DNA of 64,000 nucleotides from Parietaria judaica. Taxonomy: Eukaryota > Streptophyta > Magnoliopsida > Rosales > Urticaceae. Below the pieces are notes generated by a model. The model was not told where the DNA came from and searched no databases. It saw only the letters and a list, made by a program, of their open reading frames with translations. A program made the translations under genes and the position numbers. The stretch spans positions 29,238,586 through 29,302,585 of the forward strand of contig OX940871.1 of assembly GCA_954871525.1 (NCBI GenBank). The letters run 5' to 3'. Below, piece by piece: positions 12,003 to 25,730 of this stretch. The number at the start of each line of letters is the position of its first letter. The stretch's first letter is position 1.

Positions 12003-15000
12003 ATTATTTTTTCAATTGGTTTGAAGTTTAAGGCTGTAAAAAATGTCAAATAAAGAAATGCTATAGCAAATGCTATAGCATTTCGTATGGCATTTCTCGT
12101 CAACAGTTTATTCCTTGCATATTTTTGCATGAAAACTCTTGTTATATTCAAATTCCAATGTATAAGCCCTAAAATCATAATTTTTTTCAATTGGTTCGAA
12201 ATTTAAGGTTGTAAAAAATGTCAAATAAAGAAATGCTATAGAAAATGCTATAGCATTTCGTATGGCATTTCTCGTCAACAATTTAATCCTTGCATTTTTT
12301 TGCATGAGAACTCTTGTTATATTCAAATTCCAATGTATAAGCCCTAAAATCATTATTTTTTCAATTGGTTCGAAATTTAAGGTTGTAAAAAAATGGAAAA
12401 TAAAGAAATTCTATAGGAAATACTATAGCATTTCCTATGGCATTCCTCATCAACAATTTAATCCTTGCATATTTTAGCATAAGAACTCCTGTTATATTCA
12501 AATTCCAATGTATAAGCCCTAAAATCATTATTTTTTCAATTGGTTCGAATTTTAGGTCGTAAACAATGTAAAATAAAGAAATGCTATAGGAAATGCTATA
12601 GCATTTCCTATGGCATTTCTCGTCAACAATTTAATCCTTGCATAGTTTTGCATGAGAACGTTTGTAATATTAAAATTCCAATGTATAAGCCCAAAAATCA
12701 TTATTTTTTCAATTGGTTTGACATTTAAGGTTGTAAAAAATGTAAAATAAAGAAATGTTATAGGAAATGCTATAGAATTTCCTATGGCATTTCTCGTCAA
12801 CAATTTAATCCTTGCATATTTATGCATGAGAACTCTAGTTATATTCAAATTCCAACGTATAAGCCCTAAAATAATCATTTTTCAATTGGTTCGAAATTTA
12901 AGGTTGTAAAAAATGTAAAATAAAGAAATTCTATAGGAAATTCTATAGCATTTCCTATGGCATTTCTCGTCAACAATTTCATCCTTGCATATTTTTGCAT
13001 GGGAACTCTTGTTATATTCAAATTCCTATGTATAAGCCCTAAAATCATTATTTTTTCAATTGGTTCGAAATTTAAGGTTGTAAAAAATGTAAAATAAAGA
13101 AATGCTATAGGAAATGCTATAGCATTTCGTATGGCATTTCTCGTCAACAATTTAATCCTTGCATATTTTGGCATGAGAACTCTTGTTATGTTCAAATTCC
13201 AATGTATAAGTCCTAAAATAATTATTTTTTCAATTGGTTAGACTTTTAGGTCGTAAACAATGTAAAATAAACAAATGCTATAGGAAATGCTATAGAATTT
13301 TCTATGAAATTTCACGTCAACAATTTAATCATTGCATATTTTTGCATGAGAACTCTTGTTATATTTAAATTCCAATGTATAAGCCCTAAAATCATTATTT
13401 TTTCAATTGGTTCGAAATTTAAGGTTGTAAAAATGTAAAATAAAGAAATTCTTTAGGAAATTCTATAGCATTTCCTATGGCATTTCTCGTCAACAATTTA
13501 ATCCTTGCATATTTTTTCATGAGAACTCTTGTTATATTCAAACTCCAATGTATAAGCCCTAAAATTATTATTTTTTCAATTGGTTTTAAATTTAAGGTTG
13601 TAAAAAATGTAAAATAAAGAAATGCTATAGGAAATGCTATATCATTTCCTATGGCATTTCTCGTCAACAATTTAATCCTTGCATATTTTGGCATGAGAAC
13701 TCTTGTTATATTCAAATTCCAATGTATAAGCCCTAAAATTATTATTTTCTCAATTAGTTCGAAATTTAAGGTTGTAAAAAATGTCAAATAAAGAAATGCT
13801 ATAGGAAATAAAGAAATGCTATAGGAAATACTAAAGCATTTCCTATGGCATTTCTCGTCAACAATTTAATCCTTGCATATTTTTGCATGAGAACTCTTGT
13901 TATATTCAAATTCCAATGTATAAGCCCTAAAATCATTATTTTTTCAATTGGTTCGAAATTTTAGGTCGTAAACAATGTAAAATAAAGAAATGCGATAGGA
14001 AATGCTAGCATTTCCTATGGCATTTTTCGTCAACAATTAAATCCTTGCATATTTTTCCATGAGAACTCTTGTTATATTCAAATTCCAATGTATAAGCTTT
14101 AAAATCATTATTTTTTCAATTATTTTGAAATTGAAGGTTGTGAAAAATGTAAAATAAATAAATGCTATAGGAAATACTATAGCATTTCCTATGGCATTTC
14201 TCGTCAACAATTTAATCCTTGCATATTTTTGCATGAGAACTCTTGTTATATTCAAATTCCAATGTATAAGCCCTAAAATCATTATTTTTTCAATTGGTTC
14301 GAAACTTAAGGTTGTAAATAATGTAAAATAAAGAAATGCAATAGGAAATGCTATTGCATTTCCTATGGCATTTCTCGTCAACAATTTAATCATTGAATAT
14401 TTTTGCATGAGAACTCTTTTTATATTCAAATTACAATGTATAAGCCCTAAAATCATTATTTTTTCAATTGGTTCGAATTTTAGGCGTAAACAATGTAAAA
14501 TAAAGAAATGCTATAGGAAATGCTAGCATTTCCTATGGCATTTCTCGTCAACAATTTAATCCTTGCATATTTTTGCATGAGAACTCTTGTTATATTCAAA
14601 TTCCAATGTATAAGCTTTAAAATCATTATTTTTTCAATTAGTTCGAAATTTAAGGTTGTAAAAAATGTAAAATAAAGAAATGCTATAGGAAATACTATAG
14701 CATTTCCTATGGCATTTCTCGCCAACAATTTAATCCTTGCATATTTTTGCATGAGAACTCTTGTTATATTAAAATTCCAATGTATAAGCCCTAAAATCAT
14801 TATTTTTTCAATTGGTTCGAAATTTAAGGTTGTAAAAAATGTAAAATAAAGAAATTCTATAGGAAATTCTATAGCATTTCCTATGGCATTTCTCGTCAAC
14901 AATTTAATCCTTGCATATTTTTTCATGAGAATTCTTGTTATATTCAAATTCCAATGTATAAGCCCTAAAATCATTATTTTTTAAATTGGTTCGAAATTTA

Positions 15001-15539
15001 AGGTTATAAAAAATGTAAAATAAATAAATTCTATAGGAAATTCTATAACCTTTCCTATGGTATTTATCGTCAACAATTTAATCCTTGCATATTCTTTCAT
15101 GAGAACTCTTGTTATATTCAAATTCAAATGTATAAGCCCTAAAATCATTATTTTTTCAATTGGTTCGAAATTTAAGGTTGTACAAAATGTAAAATAAAGA
15201 AATGCTATAGGAAATGCTATAACATTTCCTATGGCATTTCTCGTCAACAATTTAATCCTTGCATATTTTGGCATAAGAACACTTGTTATATTCAAATTCC
15301 AATGTATAAGCCCTAGAATCATTATTTTTTCAATTGGTTCGAAATTTAAGGTTGTAAAAAATGTAAAATAAAGAAATGCTATAGGAAATGCTATAGCATT
15401 TCCTATGGCATTTCTCGTCAACAATTTAATCATTGCATCTTTTTGCATGAGAACTCTTTTTATATTCAAATTACAATGTATAAGCCCTAAAATCATTATT
15501 TTTTCAATTGGTTCGAATTTTAGGTCGTAAACAATGTAA

Positions 15540-15780
15540 AATAAAGAAATGCTATAGGAAATGATTTCCTATGGCATTTCTCGTCAACAATTTAATCCTT
15601 GCATATTTTTGCATGAGAACTCTTGTTATATTCAAATTCCAATGTATAAGCTTTAAAATCATTATTTTTTCAATTAGTTCGAAATTTAAGGTTGTAAAAA
15701 ATGTAAAATAAAGAAATCCTATAGGAAATGCTATAGCATTTCCTATGGCATTTCTCGCCAACAATTTAATCCTTGCATAT
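15540..15780 (+). repeat. Short segmental copy, offset 3,259 bp
   Basis: Shares the rare short dyad GGAAATGATTTCC, then AAGCTTTAAAATC, CAATTAGTTCG, AAGAAATCCTATAGG and CTCGCCAAC, in the same order as 18799-19039. The rare AAGAAATCCTATAGG markers lie near 15,713 and 18,972, an offset of 3,259 bp. Confidence 0.75.
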
Positions 15781-18700
15781 TTTTGCATGAGAACTCTTGT
15801 TATATTCAAATTCCAATGTATAAGCCCTAAAATCATTGTTTTTTCAATTGGTTCGAAATTTAAGGTTGTATAAAATATAAAATAAAGAAATTCTATAGGA
15901 AATTCTATAGCATTTCCTATGGCATTTCTCGTCAACAATTTAATACTTGCATATTTTTTCATGAGAACTCTTGTTATATTAAAATTCCAATGTATAAGCC
16001 CTAAAATCATTATTTTTTCAATTGGTTCGAAATTTAAGGTTGTACAAAATGTAAAATAAAGAAATGCTATAGGAAATGCTATAACATTTCCTATGGCATT
16101 TCTCGTCAACAATTTAATCCTTGCATATTTTGGCATAAGAACACTTGTTATATTCAAATTCCAATGTATAAGCCCTAAAATATTTATTTTCTCAATTGGT
16201 TCGAAATTTAAGGTTGTAAAAAAGTCAAATAAAGAAATGCTATAGGAAATGCTAGCATTTCCTATGGCATTTATCGTCAACAATTTAATCCTTGCATATT
16301 TTTGCATGAGAACTCTAGTTATATTCAAATTCCAATGTATAAGCTTTAAAATCATTATTTTTTCAATTGGTTCGAAATTTAAGGTCGTAAAAAACGTAAA
16401 ATAAAGAAATGCTATAGGAAATACTATAGCATTTCCTATGGCATTTCTCGTCAACAATTTAATCTTTGCATATTTTGTCATGAGAACTCTTGTTATATTC
16501 AAATTCCAATGTATAAGCCCTAAAATCATTATTTTTTCAATTTGTTCAAAATTTAAGGTTTAAAAAATGTAAAATAAAGAAATTCTATAGGAAATTCTAT
16601 AGCATTTCCTATGGCATTTCGCGTCAACAATTTAATCCTTGCATATTTTTTCACGAGAACTCTTGTTATATTCAAATTCTAATATATAAGCCCTAAAATC
16701 TTTATTTTTTCAATTGGTTCGAAATTTAAGGTTGTAAAAATGTAAAATAAAGAAATGCTATAGGAAATGCTATAGCATTTCCTATGGCATTTCTCGTCAA
16801 CAATTTGATCCTTGCATATTTTGGCATGAGAACTCTTGTTATATTCAAATTCCAATGTATAAGCCCTAAAATCATTATTTTCTCAATTGGTTCGAAATTT
16901 AAGGTTGTAAAAAAGTCAAATAAAGAAATGCTATAGGAAATGCTATAGCATTTCCTACGGCATTTCTCGTCAACAATTTACTCCTTCCATATTTTTGCAT
17001 GAGAACTCTTGTTATATTCAAATTCCAATGTATAAGCTTTAAAATCATTATTTTTTTAATTGATTCGAAATAGGTCGTAAAAAATGTAAAATAAAGAAAT
17101 GCTATTGGAAATGCTATAGCATTTCCTATGGCATTTCTCGTCAACAATTTAATCCTTGCATATTTTGGCATGAGAACTATTGTTATATTCAAATCATATG
17201 TATAAGCCCTAAAATCAATATTTTCTCAAATTGTTCGAAATTTAAGGTTGTAAAAAATGTCAAATAAAGAAATGCTATAGGAAATGCTATAGCATTTCCT
17301 ATAACATTTCTCATCAACAATTTAATCCATGCATATTTTTGCATGAGAACTCTTTAATTATTAAAATTCCCATGTATAAGCCCTAAAATCAATATTTTTT
17401 AAACTGGTTTGAAATTTTAGGTCGTAAACAATGTAAAATAAAGAAATGCTATAGGAAATGCTATGTCATTTTTTGTCAACAATTTAATCCTTGCATATTT
17501 TTGCATGAGAACTCTTTTTATATTCAAATTACAATGTATAAGCCCTAAAATCAATATTTTCTCAATTGGTTCGAAATTTAATGTTGTAAAAAATGTAAAA
17601 TAAAGAAATGCTATAGGAAATACTATATAGCATTTCCTATGGCATTTCTCGTCAACAGTATAATCCTTGCATATTTTTGCATGAGAACTCTTGTTATATT
17701 CAAATTCCAATGTATAAGCCCTAAAATCGTTATTTTTTCAATTGGTTCGAAATTTAAGGTTGTAAAAAATGTAAAATAAAGAAATGCTATAGGAAATGCT
17801 ATAGCAGTTCCTATGGCATTTCACGTCAACAATTTAATCCTTGCATATTTTTGCATGAGAACTCTTGTTATATTCAAATTCCAATGTATAAGCTTTAAAA
17901 TCATTATTTTTTCAATTGGTTCGAAATTTAAGGTTGTGAAAAATGTAAAATAAAGAAATGCTATAGCATTTCCTATGGCCTTTCTCGTCAACTATTTAAT
18001 CCTTGCATATTTTTGCATGAGAACTCTGGTTATATTCAAATTCCAATGTATAAGCCCTAAAATCATTATTTTTTCAATTGGTTCAAAATTTAAGGTTGTA
18101 AAAAAGTCAAATAAAGAAATGCTATAGGTAATGCTAGCATTTCCTATGGCATTTCTCGTCAACAATTTAATCATTGCATATTTTTGCATGAGAACTCTTT
18201 TTATATTCAAATTACAATGTATAAGCCCTAAAATCATTATTTTTTCAATTGTTTCGAATTTTAGGTCGTAAACAATGTAAAATAAAGAAATGCTATAGGA
18301 AATGCTATAGCATTTCCTATGGCATTTCTCGTCAACAATTTAATCCTTGCATATTTTTGCATGAGAACTCTTGTTATATTCAAATTCCAATGTATAAGCT
18401 TTAAAATCATTATTTTTTCAATTGGTTCGAAATTTAAGGTTGTGAAAAATGTAAAATAAAGAAATGCTATAGGAAATGCTATAGCATTTCCTATGGCCTT
18501 TCTCGTCAACTATTTAATCCTTGCATATTTTTGCATGAGAACTCTTGTTATATTCAAATTCCAATGTATAAGCCCTAAAATCATTATTTTTTCAATTGGT
18601 TCAAAATTTAAGGTTGTAAAAAAGTCAAATAAAGAAATGCTATAGGAAATGCTAGCATTTCCTATGGCATTTCTCGTCAACAACTTAATCCTTGCATATT

Positions 18701-18798
18701 TTTGCATGAGAACTCTTATTAAATTCAAATTACAATGTATAAGCCCTAAAATCATTATTTTTTCAATTGGTTCGAATTTTAGGTCGTAAACAATGTAA

Positions 18799-19039
18799 AA
18801 TAAAGAAATGCTATAGGAAATGATTTCCTATGGCATTTCTCGTCAACAATTTAATCCTTGCATATTTTTGCATGAGAACTCTTGTTATATTCAAATTCCA
18901 ATGTATAAGCTTTAAAATCATTATTTTTTCAATTAGTTCGAAATTTAAGGTTGTAAAAAATGTAAAATAAAGAAATCCTATAGGAAATACAATAGCATTT
19001 CCTATGGCATTTCTCGCCAACAATTTAATCATTGCATAT
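18799..19039 (+). repeat. Short segmental copy, offset 3,259 bp (partner)
   Basis: Partner of 15540-15780 with the same series of rare markers. It differs at AATACAATAGC in the dyad, where the partner has AATGCTATAGC. Confidence 0.75.
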
Positions 19040-19716
19040 TTTTGCATGAGAACTCTTTTTATATTCAAATTACAATGTATAAGCCCTAAAATCATTATTT
19101 TTTCAATTGGTTCGAATTTTAGGTCGTAAACAATGTAAAATAAAGAAATGCTATAGGAAATGCTATAGCATTTCCTATGGCATTTCTCGTCAACAATTTA
19201 ATCCTTGCATATTTTTGCATGAGAACTCTTGTTATATTCAAATTCCAATGTATAGGCTTTAAAATCATTATTTTTTCAATTGGTTCGAAATTTAAGGTTG
19301 TAAAAAATGTAAAATAAAGAAATGCTATAGGAAATACTATAGCATTTCCTATGGCATTTCTCACCAACAATTTAATCCTTGCATATTTTTGCATGAGAAC
19401 TCTTGTTATATTAAAATTCCAATGTATAAGCCCTAAAATCATTATTTTTTCAATTGGTTCAAAATTTAAGGTTGTAAAAATGTATAATAAAGAAATGCTA
19501 TAGGAAATGCTATAGCATTTCCTATGGCATTTCTCGTCAACAATTAAATCCTTGCATATTTTGGCATGAGAACTCTTGTTATATTCAAATTCCAATGTAT
19601 AAGCCCTAAAATCATATTTTCTCAATTGGTTCGTAATTTAAGGTTGTAAAAAAGTCAAATTAAGAAATGCTATAGGAAATACTATAGCATTTCCTATGGC
19701 ATTTCTCGTCAACAAT

Positions 19717-20340
19717 TTAATCCTTGCATATTTTTGCATGATAACTCTTGTTATATTCAAATTCCAATGTATAAGCCCTAAAACCATTTTTTTTTTCAAT
19801 TGGTTCAAAATTTAAGGTTGTAAAAAATGTAAAATAAAGAAATTCTATAGGAAATGCTATAGCATTTCCTATGGCATTTTTCGTCAACAATTTAATCCTT
19901 ACATATTTTCTCAAGAGAACTCTTTTTATATTCAAATTACAATGTATAAGCCCTAAAATCATTATTTTTTCAATTGCTTCGAAATTTAAGGTTGTAAAAA
20001 ATGTAAAATAAAGAAATGCTATAGGAAATGCTATAGCATTTCCTATGGCATTTCTCGTCAACAATTTAATCCTTGCATATTTTTGCATGAGAACTCTTGT
20101 TATATTCAAATTCCAATGTATAATCCCTAAAATCATTATTTTCTCAATTGGTTCGAAATTTAAGGTTGTAAAAAATGTAAAATAAAGAAATGCTATAGGA
20201 ATGCTATAGCATTTCCTATGGCATTTCTCGACAACAATTTAATCCTTGCATATTTTGGCATGAGAACTCTTGTTATATTCAAATTCCAATGTAGAAGCCC
20301 TAAAATCATTATTTTCTCAATTGGTTCGAAATTTAAGGTT
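19717..20340 (+). repeat. Nested duplication block X-Z, copy 1
   Basis: Contains marker X (TTGCATGATAACTCTTG, from 19735; TCTCAAGAGAACTC; CAATTGCTTCG) followed by marker Z (a dyad shortened to ATAGGAATGCTATAGC, from 20195). The X-Z pair recurs at about 21603-22224, with an offset of 1,886 bp. Confidence 0.85.
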
Positions 20341-20624
20341 GTAAAAATGTCAAATAAAGAAATGCTATAGGAAATGCTATAGCATTTCCTATGGCATTTC
20401 TCGTCAACAACTTACTCCTTGCATATTTTTGCATGAGAACTCTTGTTATATTCAAATTCCAATGTATAAGCTTTAGAATCATTATTTTTTCAATTGATTT
20501 GAAATTTAAGGTCGTAAAAAATGTAAAATAGTGAAATGCTATAGGAAATGCTAGCATTTCCTATGGCATTTCTCGTCAACAATTTAATCCTTGCATATTT
20601 TTGCATGAGAACTCTTGTTATATT

Positions 20625-21308
20625 CAAATCCAATGTATAAGCCCTAAAATCATTATTTTCTCAATTGGTTCAAAATTTAAGGTTGTAAAAAATGTCAAAT
20701 AAAGAAATGCTAAAGGAAATGCTATAGCATTTCCTATGGCATTTCTCGTCAACAATTTAATCCATGCATATTTTTGCATGAGAACTCTTTTTATATTCAA
20801 ATTCCAATGTATAAGCCCTAAAATCATTAATTTTTCAATTGGTTTGAAATTTTAGGTCGTAAACAATGTAAAATAAATAAATGCTCTAGGAAATGCTATG
20901 GCATTTTTCGTCAACAATTTAATCCTTGCATATTTTTGCATGATAACTCTTGTTATATTCAAATTCCAATGTATAAGCCCTAAAATCATTTTTTTTTTCA
21001 ATTGGTTCGAAATTTAAGGTTGTAAAAAATGTAAAATAAAGAAATTCTATAGGAAATGCTATAGCATTTCCTATGGCATTTTTCGTCAACAATTTAATCC
21101 TTACATATTTTCTCAAGAGAACTCTTTTTATATTCAAATTACAATGTATAAGCCCTAAAATCATTATTTTTTCAATTGCTTCGAAATTTAAGGTTGTAAA
21201 AAATGTAAAATAAAGAAATGCTATACGAAATGCTATAGCATTTCCTATGGCATTTCTCGTCAACAATTTAATCCTTGCATATTTTTGCATGAGAACTCTT
21301 GTTATATT
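20625..21308 (+). repeat. 684-bp duplication unit Y-X, copy 1
   Basis: Starts at a one-base-deleted CAAATCCAATG and contains a short dyad (GCTCTAGGAAATGCTATGGC) and then the X monomers. The next unit at 21309-21992 repeats it at an offset of 684 bp, a little under four monomers because one monomer is shortened. 684 is a multiple of 3, so the minus-strand open frames repeat too. Confidence 0.88.
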
Positions 21309-21992
21309 CAAATCCAATGTATAAGCCCTAAAATCATTATTTTCTCTATTGGTTCAAAATTTAAGGTTGTAAAAAATGTCAAATAAAGAAATGCTAAAGG
21401 AAATGCTATAGCATTTCCTATGGCATTTCTCGTCAACAATTTAATCCATGCATATTTTTGCATGAGAACTCTTTTTATATTCAAATTCCAATGTATAAGC
21501 CCTAAAATCATTAATTTTTCAATTGGTTTGAAATTTTAGGTCGTAAACAATGTAAAATAAATAAATGCTCTAGGAAATGCTATGGCATTTTTCGTCAACA
21601 ATTTAATCCTTGCATATTTTTGCATGATAACTCTTGTTATATTCAAATTCCAATGTATAAGCCCTAAAATAATTTTTTTTTTCAATTGGTTCGAAATTTA
21701 AGGTTGTAAAAAATGTAAAATAAAGAAATTCTATAGGAAATGCTATAGCATTTCCTATGGCATTTTTCGTCAACAATTTAATCCTTACATATTTTCTCAA
21801 GAGAACTCTTTTTATATTCAAATTACAATGTATAAGCCCTAAAATCATTATTTTTTCAATTGCTTCGAAATTTAAGGTTGTAAAAAATGTAAAATAAAGA
21901 AATGCTATACGAAATGCTATAGCATTTCCTATGGCATTTCTCGTCAACAATTTTATCCTTGCATATTTTTGCATGAGAACTCTTGTTATATT
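21309..21992 (+). repeat. 684-bp duplication unit Y-X, copy 2
   Basis: Direct tandem copy of the preceding 684 bp with very few differences, such as TTTCTCTATTGG for TTTCTCAATTGG. At its right end the sequence rejoins the Z segment also found after the first X block. The order is therefore X-Z, then Y-X, Y-X-Z. Confidence 0.88.
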
Positions 21993-22239
21993 CAAATTCC
22001 AATGTTTAATCCCTAAAATCATTATTTTCTCAATTGGTTCGAAATTTAAGGTTGTAAAAAATGTAAAATAAAGAAATGCTATAGGAATGCTATAGCATTT
22101 CCTATGGCATTTCTCGTCAACAATTTAATCCTTGCATATTTTGGCATGAGAACTCTTGTTATATTCAAATTCCAATGTAGAAGCCCTAAAATCATTATTT
22201 TCTCAATTGGTTGGAAATTTAATGTTGTAAAAATGTCAA

Positions 22240-23040
22240 ATAAAGAAATGCTATAGGAAATGCTATGGCATTTCTCGTCAACAATTTACTCCTTGCATAT
22301 TTTTGCATGAGAACTCTTGTTATATTCAAATTCTAATGTATAAGCTCTAAAATAATTATTTTTTCAATTGGTTCGAAATTTAAGGTTGTAAAAAATGTAA
22401 AACAAAGAAATTCTATAGAAAATTCTATAGCATTTCCTATGGCATTTCTCGCCAACAATTTCATCCTTGCATATTTTTCATGAGAACTCTTGTTATATTC
22501 AAATTCCAATGTACAGGCCCTAAAATCATTATTTTTTCAATTTGTTCGAAATTTAAGGTTGTAAAATAAAGAAATGCTATAGGAAATGCTATAGCATTTC
22601 CTATGGCATTCCTCGTCAACAATTTAATCCTTGCATATTTTTGCATGAGAACTCTTGTTAAATTCAAATTCTAATGTATAAGCCCTAAAATCACTATTTT
22701 TTCAATTGGTTTGAATTTTAGGTCATAAACAATGTAAAATAAAGAAATGCTATAGGAAATGCTATAGCATTTCCTATGGCATTTCTCGTCAACAATTTAA
22801 TCCTTGCATATTTTTGCATGAGAACGCTTGTAATATTAAAATTCCAATGTATAAGCCCTAAAATCATTATTTTTTCAATTGGTTTGAAATTTATGGTTGT
22901 AAAAAATGTAAAATAAAGAAATGCTATAGGAAATGCTATAGCATTTCCTATGGCAATTCTCGTCAACAATTTAATCCTTGCATATTTTTGCATGAGAACT
23001 CTTGATATATTTAAATTCCAATGTATAAGCCCTAAAATCA
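22240..23040 (+). repeat. Mixed monomers with 9-bp A-tract deletion
   Basis: Satellite monomers including one in which AAGGTTGTAAAATAAAG replaces the longer A-rich form, a 9-bp deletion near 22,557. The same deletion recurs near 25,977. The marker ATCACTATTTTTTC is shared with monomers near 25,765 and 26,107, so this local order has been copied within 22.4-26.5 kb. Confidence 0.8.
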
Positions 23041-24760
23041 TTATTTTTTCAATTGGTTTGAAATTTAAGGTTGTAAAAATGTAAAATAAAGAAATTCTTT
23101 AGGAAATTCTATAGCATTTCCTATGGCATTTCTCGTCAACAATTTAATCCTTGCATATTTTTTCATGAGAACTCTTGTTATATTCAAACTCCAATGTATA
23201 AGCCCTAAAATCATTATTTTTTCAATTGGTTCGAAATTTAAGGTTGTAAAAAATGTAAAATAAAGAAATGCTATAGGAAATGCTATAGCATTTCCTATGG
23301 CATTTCTCGTCAACAATTTAATCCTTGCATATTTTGGCATGAGAACTCTTGTTATATTCAAATTCCAATGCATAAGCCCTAAAATCATTATTTTCTCAAT
23401 TAGTTCGAAATTTAAGGTTGTAAAAAATGTCAAATAAAGAAATACTATAGGAAATGCTAGCATTTCCTATGGCATTTCTCATCAACAATTTAATCCTTGC
23501 ATATTTTTGCATGAGAACACTTGTTATATTCAAATTCCAATGTATAAGCCCTAAAATCATTATTTTTTCAATTGGTTCGAAATTTTAGGTCGTAAACAAT
23601 GTAAAATAAAGAAATGCTATAGGAAATGCTAACATTTCCTATGGCATTTTTCGTCAACAATTTAATCCTTGCATATGTTTCCATAAGAACTCTTGTTATA
23701 TTCAAATTCCAATGTATAAGCTTTAAAATCATTATTTTTTCAATTAGATCGAAATTTAAGGTTGTAAAAAATGTAAAATAAAGAAATGTTATAGGAAATA
23801 CTATAGCATTTCCTATGGCATTTCTCGTCAACAATTTAACCCTTGCATATTTTTGCATTAGAACTCTTGTTATATTCAAATTCCAATGTATAAGCCCTAA
23901 AATCATTATTTTTTCAATTGGTTTGAAATTTAAGGTTGTAAAAATGTAAAATAAAGAAATTCTTTAGGAAATTCTATAGCATTTCCTATGGCAATTCTCG
24001 TCAACAATTTAATCCTTGCATATTTTTGCATGAGAACTCTTTTTATATTCAAATTACAATGTATAAGCCCTAAAATCATTATTTTTCAATTGGTTCAAAA
24101 TTTAAGGTTGTAAAAAATGTAAAATAAAGAAATGCTATAGGAAATACTATAGCATTTCCTATGGCATTTCTCGTCAACAATTTAATCCTAGCATATTTTT
24201 GCTTGAGAACTCTTGTTATATTCAAATTCCAATGTATAAGCCCTAAAATCATTATTTTTTCAATTGGTTCGAAACTTAAGGTTGTAAAAAATGTAAAATA
24301 AAGAAATGCTATAGGAAATGCTATAGCATTTTCTATGGCATTTCTCGTCAACAATTTAATCATTGAATATTTTTGCATGAGAACTCTTTTTATATTCAAA
24401 CTACAATGTATAAGCCCTAAAATCATTATTTTTTCAATTGGTTCGAATTTTAGGTCGTAAACAATGTAAAATAAAGAAATGCTATAGGAAATGCTATAGC
24501 ATTTCCTATGGCATTTCTCGTCAACAATTTAATCGTTGCATATTTTTGCATGAGAACTCTTTTTATATTAAAATTACAATGTATAAGCCCTAAAATCATT
24601 ATTTTTTTAATTGGTTCAAAATTTAAGGTTGTAAAAAATGTAAAATAAATAAATTCTATAGGAAATTCTATAGCATTTCCAATGGCATTTCTCGTCAACA
24701 ATTTAATCCTTGCATATTTTTGCATGAGAACTCTTGTTATATTCAAATTCCAATGTATAA
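23041..24760 (+). repeat. Large segmental duplication C1, left part
   Basis: About 1.72 kb repeated at 28020-29741 in the same monomer order, with an offset of 4,979-4,981 bp. Shared markers include AAGAAATTCTTTAGG, CATATGTTTCCATAAG, CAATTAGATCGAAA, AGAAATGTTATAGG and TTTTTGCTTGAG. The copy continues to the right in 24798-25730, but there at a larger offset. Confidence 0.85.
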
Positions 24761-24797
24761 GCCCTAAAATCATTATTTTTTCAATTGGTTTGAAATA

Positions 24798-25730
24798 TTA
24801 GGTCGTAAACAATGTAAAATAAAGAAATGCTATAGGAAATGCTATGGCATTTTTCATCAACAATTTAATCCTTGCATATTTTTGCATGAGAACTCTTGTT
24901 ATATTCAAATTCCAATGTATAAGCTTTAAAATCATTATTTTTTCAATTGGTTCGAAATTTAAGGTTGTAAAAAATTTCAAATAAAGAAATGCTATAGGAG
25001 CATTTCCTATGGCATTTCTCGTCAACAATTTAATCCTTGCATATTTTTGCATGAGAACTCTTGTTATATTCAAATTCCAATGTATAAGCCCTAAAATCAT
25101 TATTTTCTCAATTGGTTCGAAATTTAAGGTTGTAAAAAATTTCAAATAAAGAAATGCTATAGCATTTCCTATGGCATTTCTCGTCAACAATTTAATCCTT
25201 GCATATTTTGGCATGAGAACTCTTGTTCTATTCAAATTCCAATGTATAACCTTTAAAATCATTATTTTTTCAATTGGTTCGAAATTTAAGGTCGTAAAAA
25301 ATGTAAAATAAAGAAATGCTATAGGAAATACTATAGCATTTCCTATGGCATTTCTCGTCAAAAATTTAATCCTTGCATATTTTTTCACGAGAACTCTTGT
25401 TATATTCAAATTCCAATGTATAAGCCCTAAAATCATTATTTTTTCAATTGGTTTGAAATTTTAGGTCGTAAACAATGTAAAATAAAGAAATGCGATAGGA
25501 AATGCTATGGCATTTCTCGTCAACAATTTAATCCTTGCATATTTTTGCATGAGAACTCTTTTTATATTCAAATTCCAATGTATAAGCCCTAAAATCATTA
25601 TTTTTTCAATTGGTTCAAAATTTAAGGTTGTAAAAAATGTAAAATAAAGAAATGCTATAGGAAATGCTATAGCATTTCCTATGGAAATTCTTGTCAACAG
25701 ATTAATCCTTGCATATTTTTGCATGAGAAC
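24798..25730 (+). repeat. Large segmental duplication C1, right part
   Basis: Matches about 30126-31067 at an offset of about 5,328-5,337 bp. Shared markers include AAAAATTTCAAATAAAG, GTTCTATTCAAATTCC and CGATAGGAAATGCTATGGC. The increase in offset over the left part is 347 bp, exactly one 174+173 dimer, which is present only in the second copy. Confidence 0.82.

Larger units (their letters stand above)
12003..19716 (+). repeat. Mixed monomers with scattered short-dyad and CTTTAAA types
   Basis: About 44 satellite monomers. From about 14 kb on, AAGCTTTAAAATC and GCTAGC forms become common. Near 13,800 a short run (AAAGAAATGCTATAGGAAAT) is duplicated in tandem inside a monomer. I could not establish one regular period over the region, apart from the short copied block at 15540-15780 and 18799-19039. 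There is no non-satellite sequence. Confidence 0.82.
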
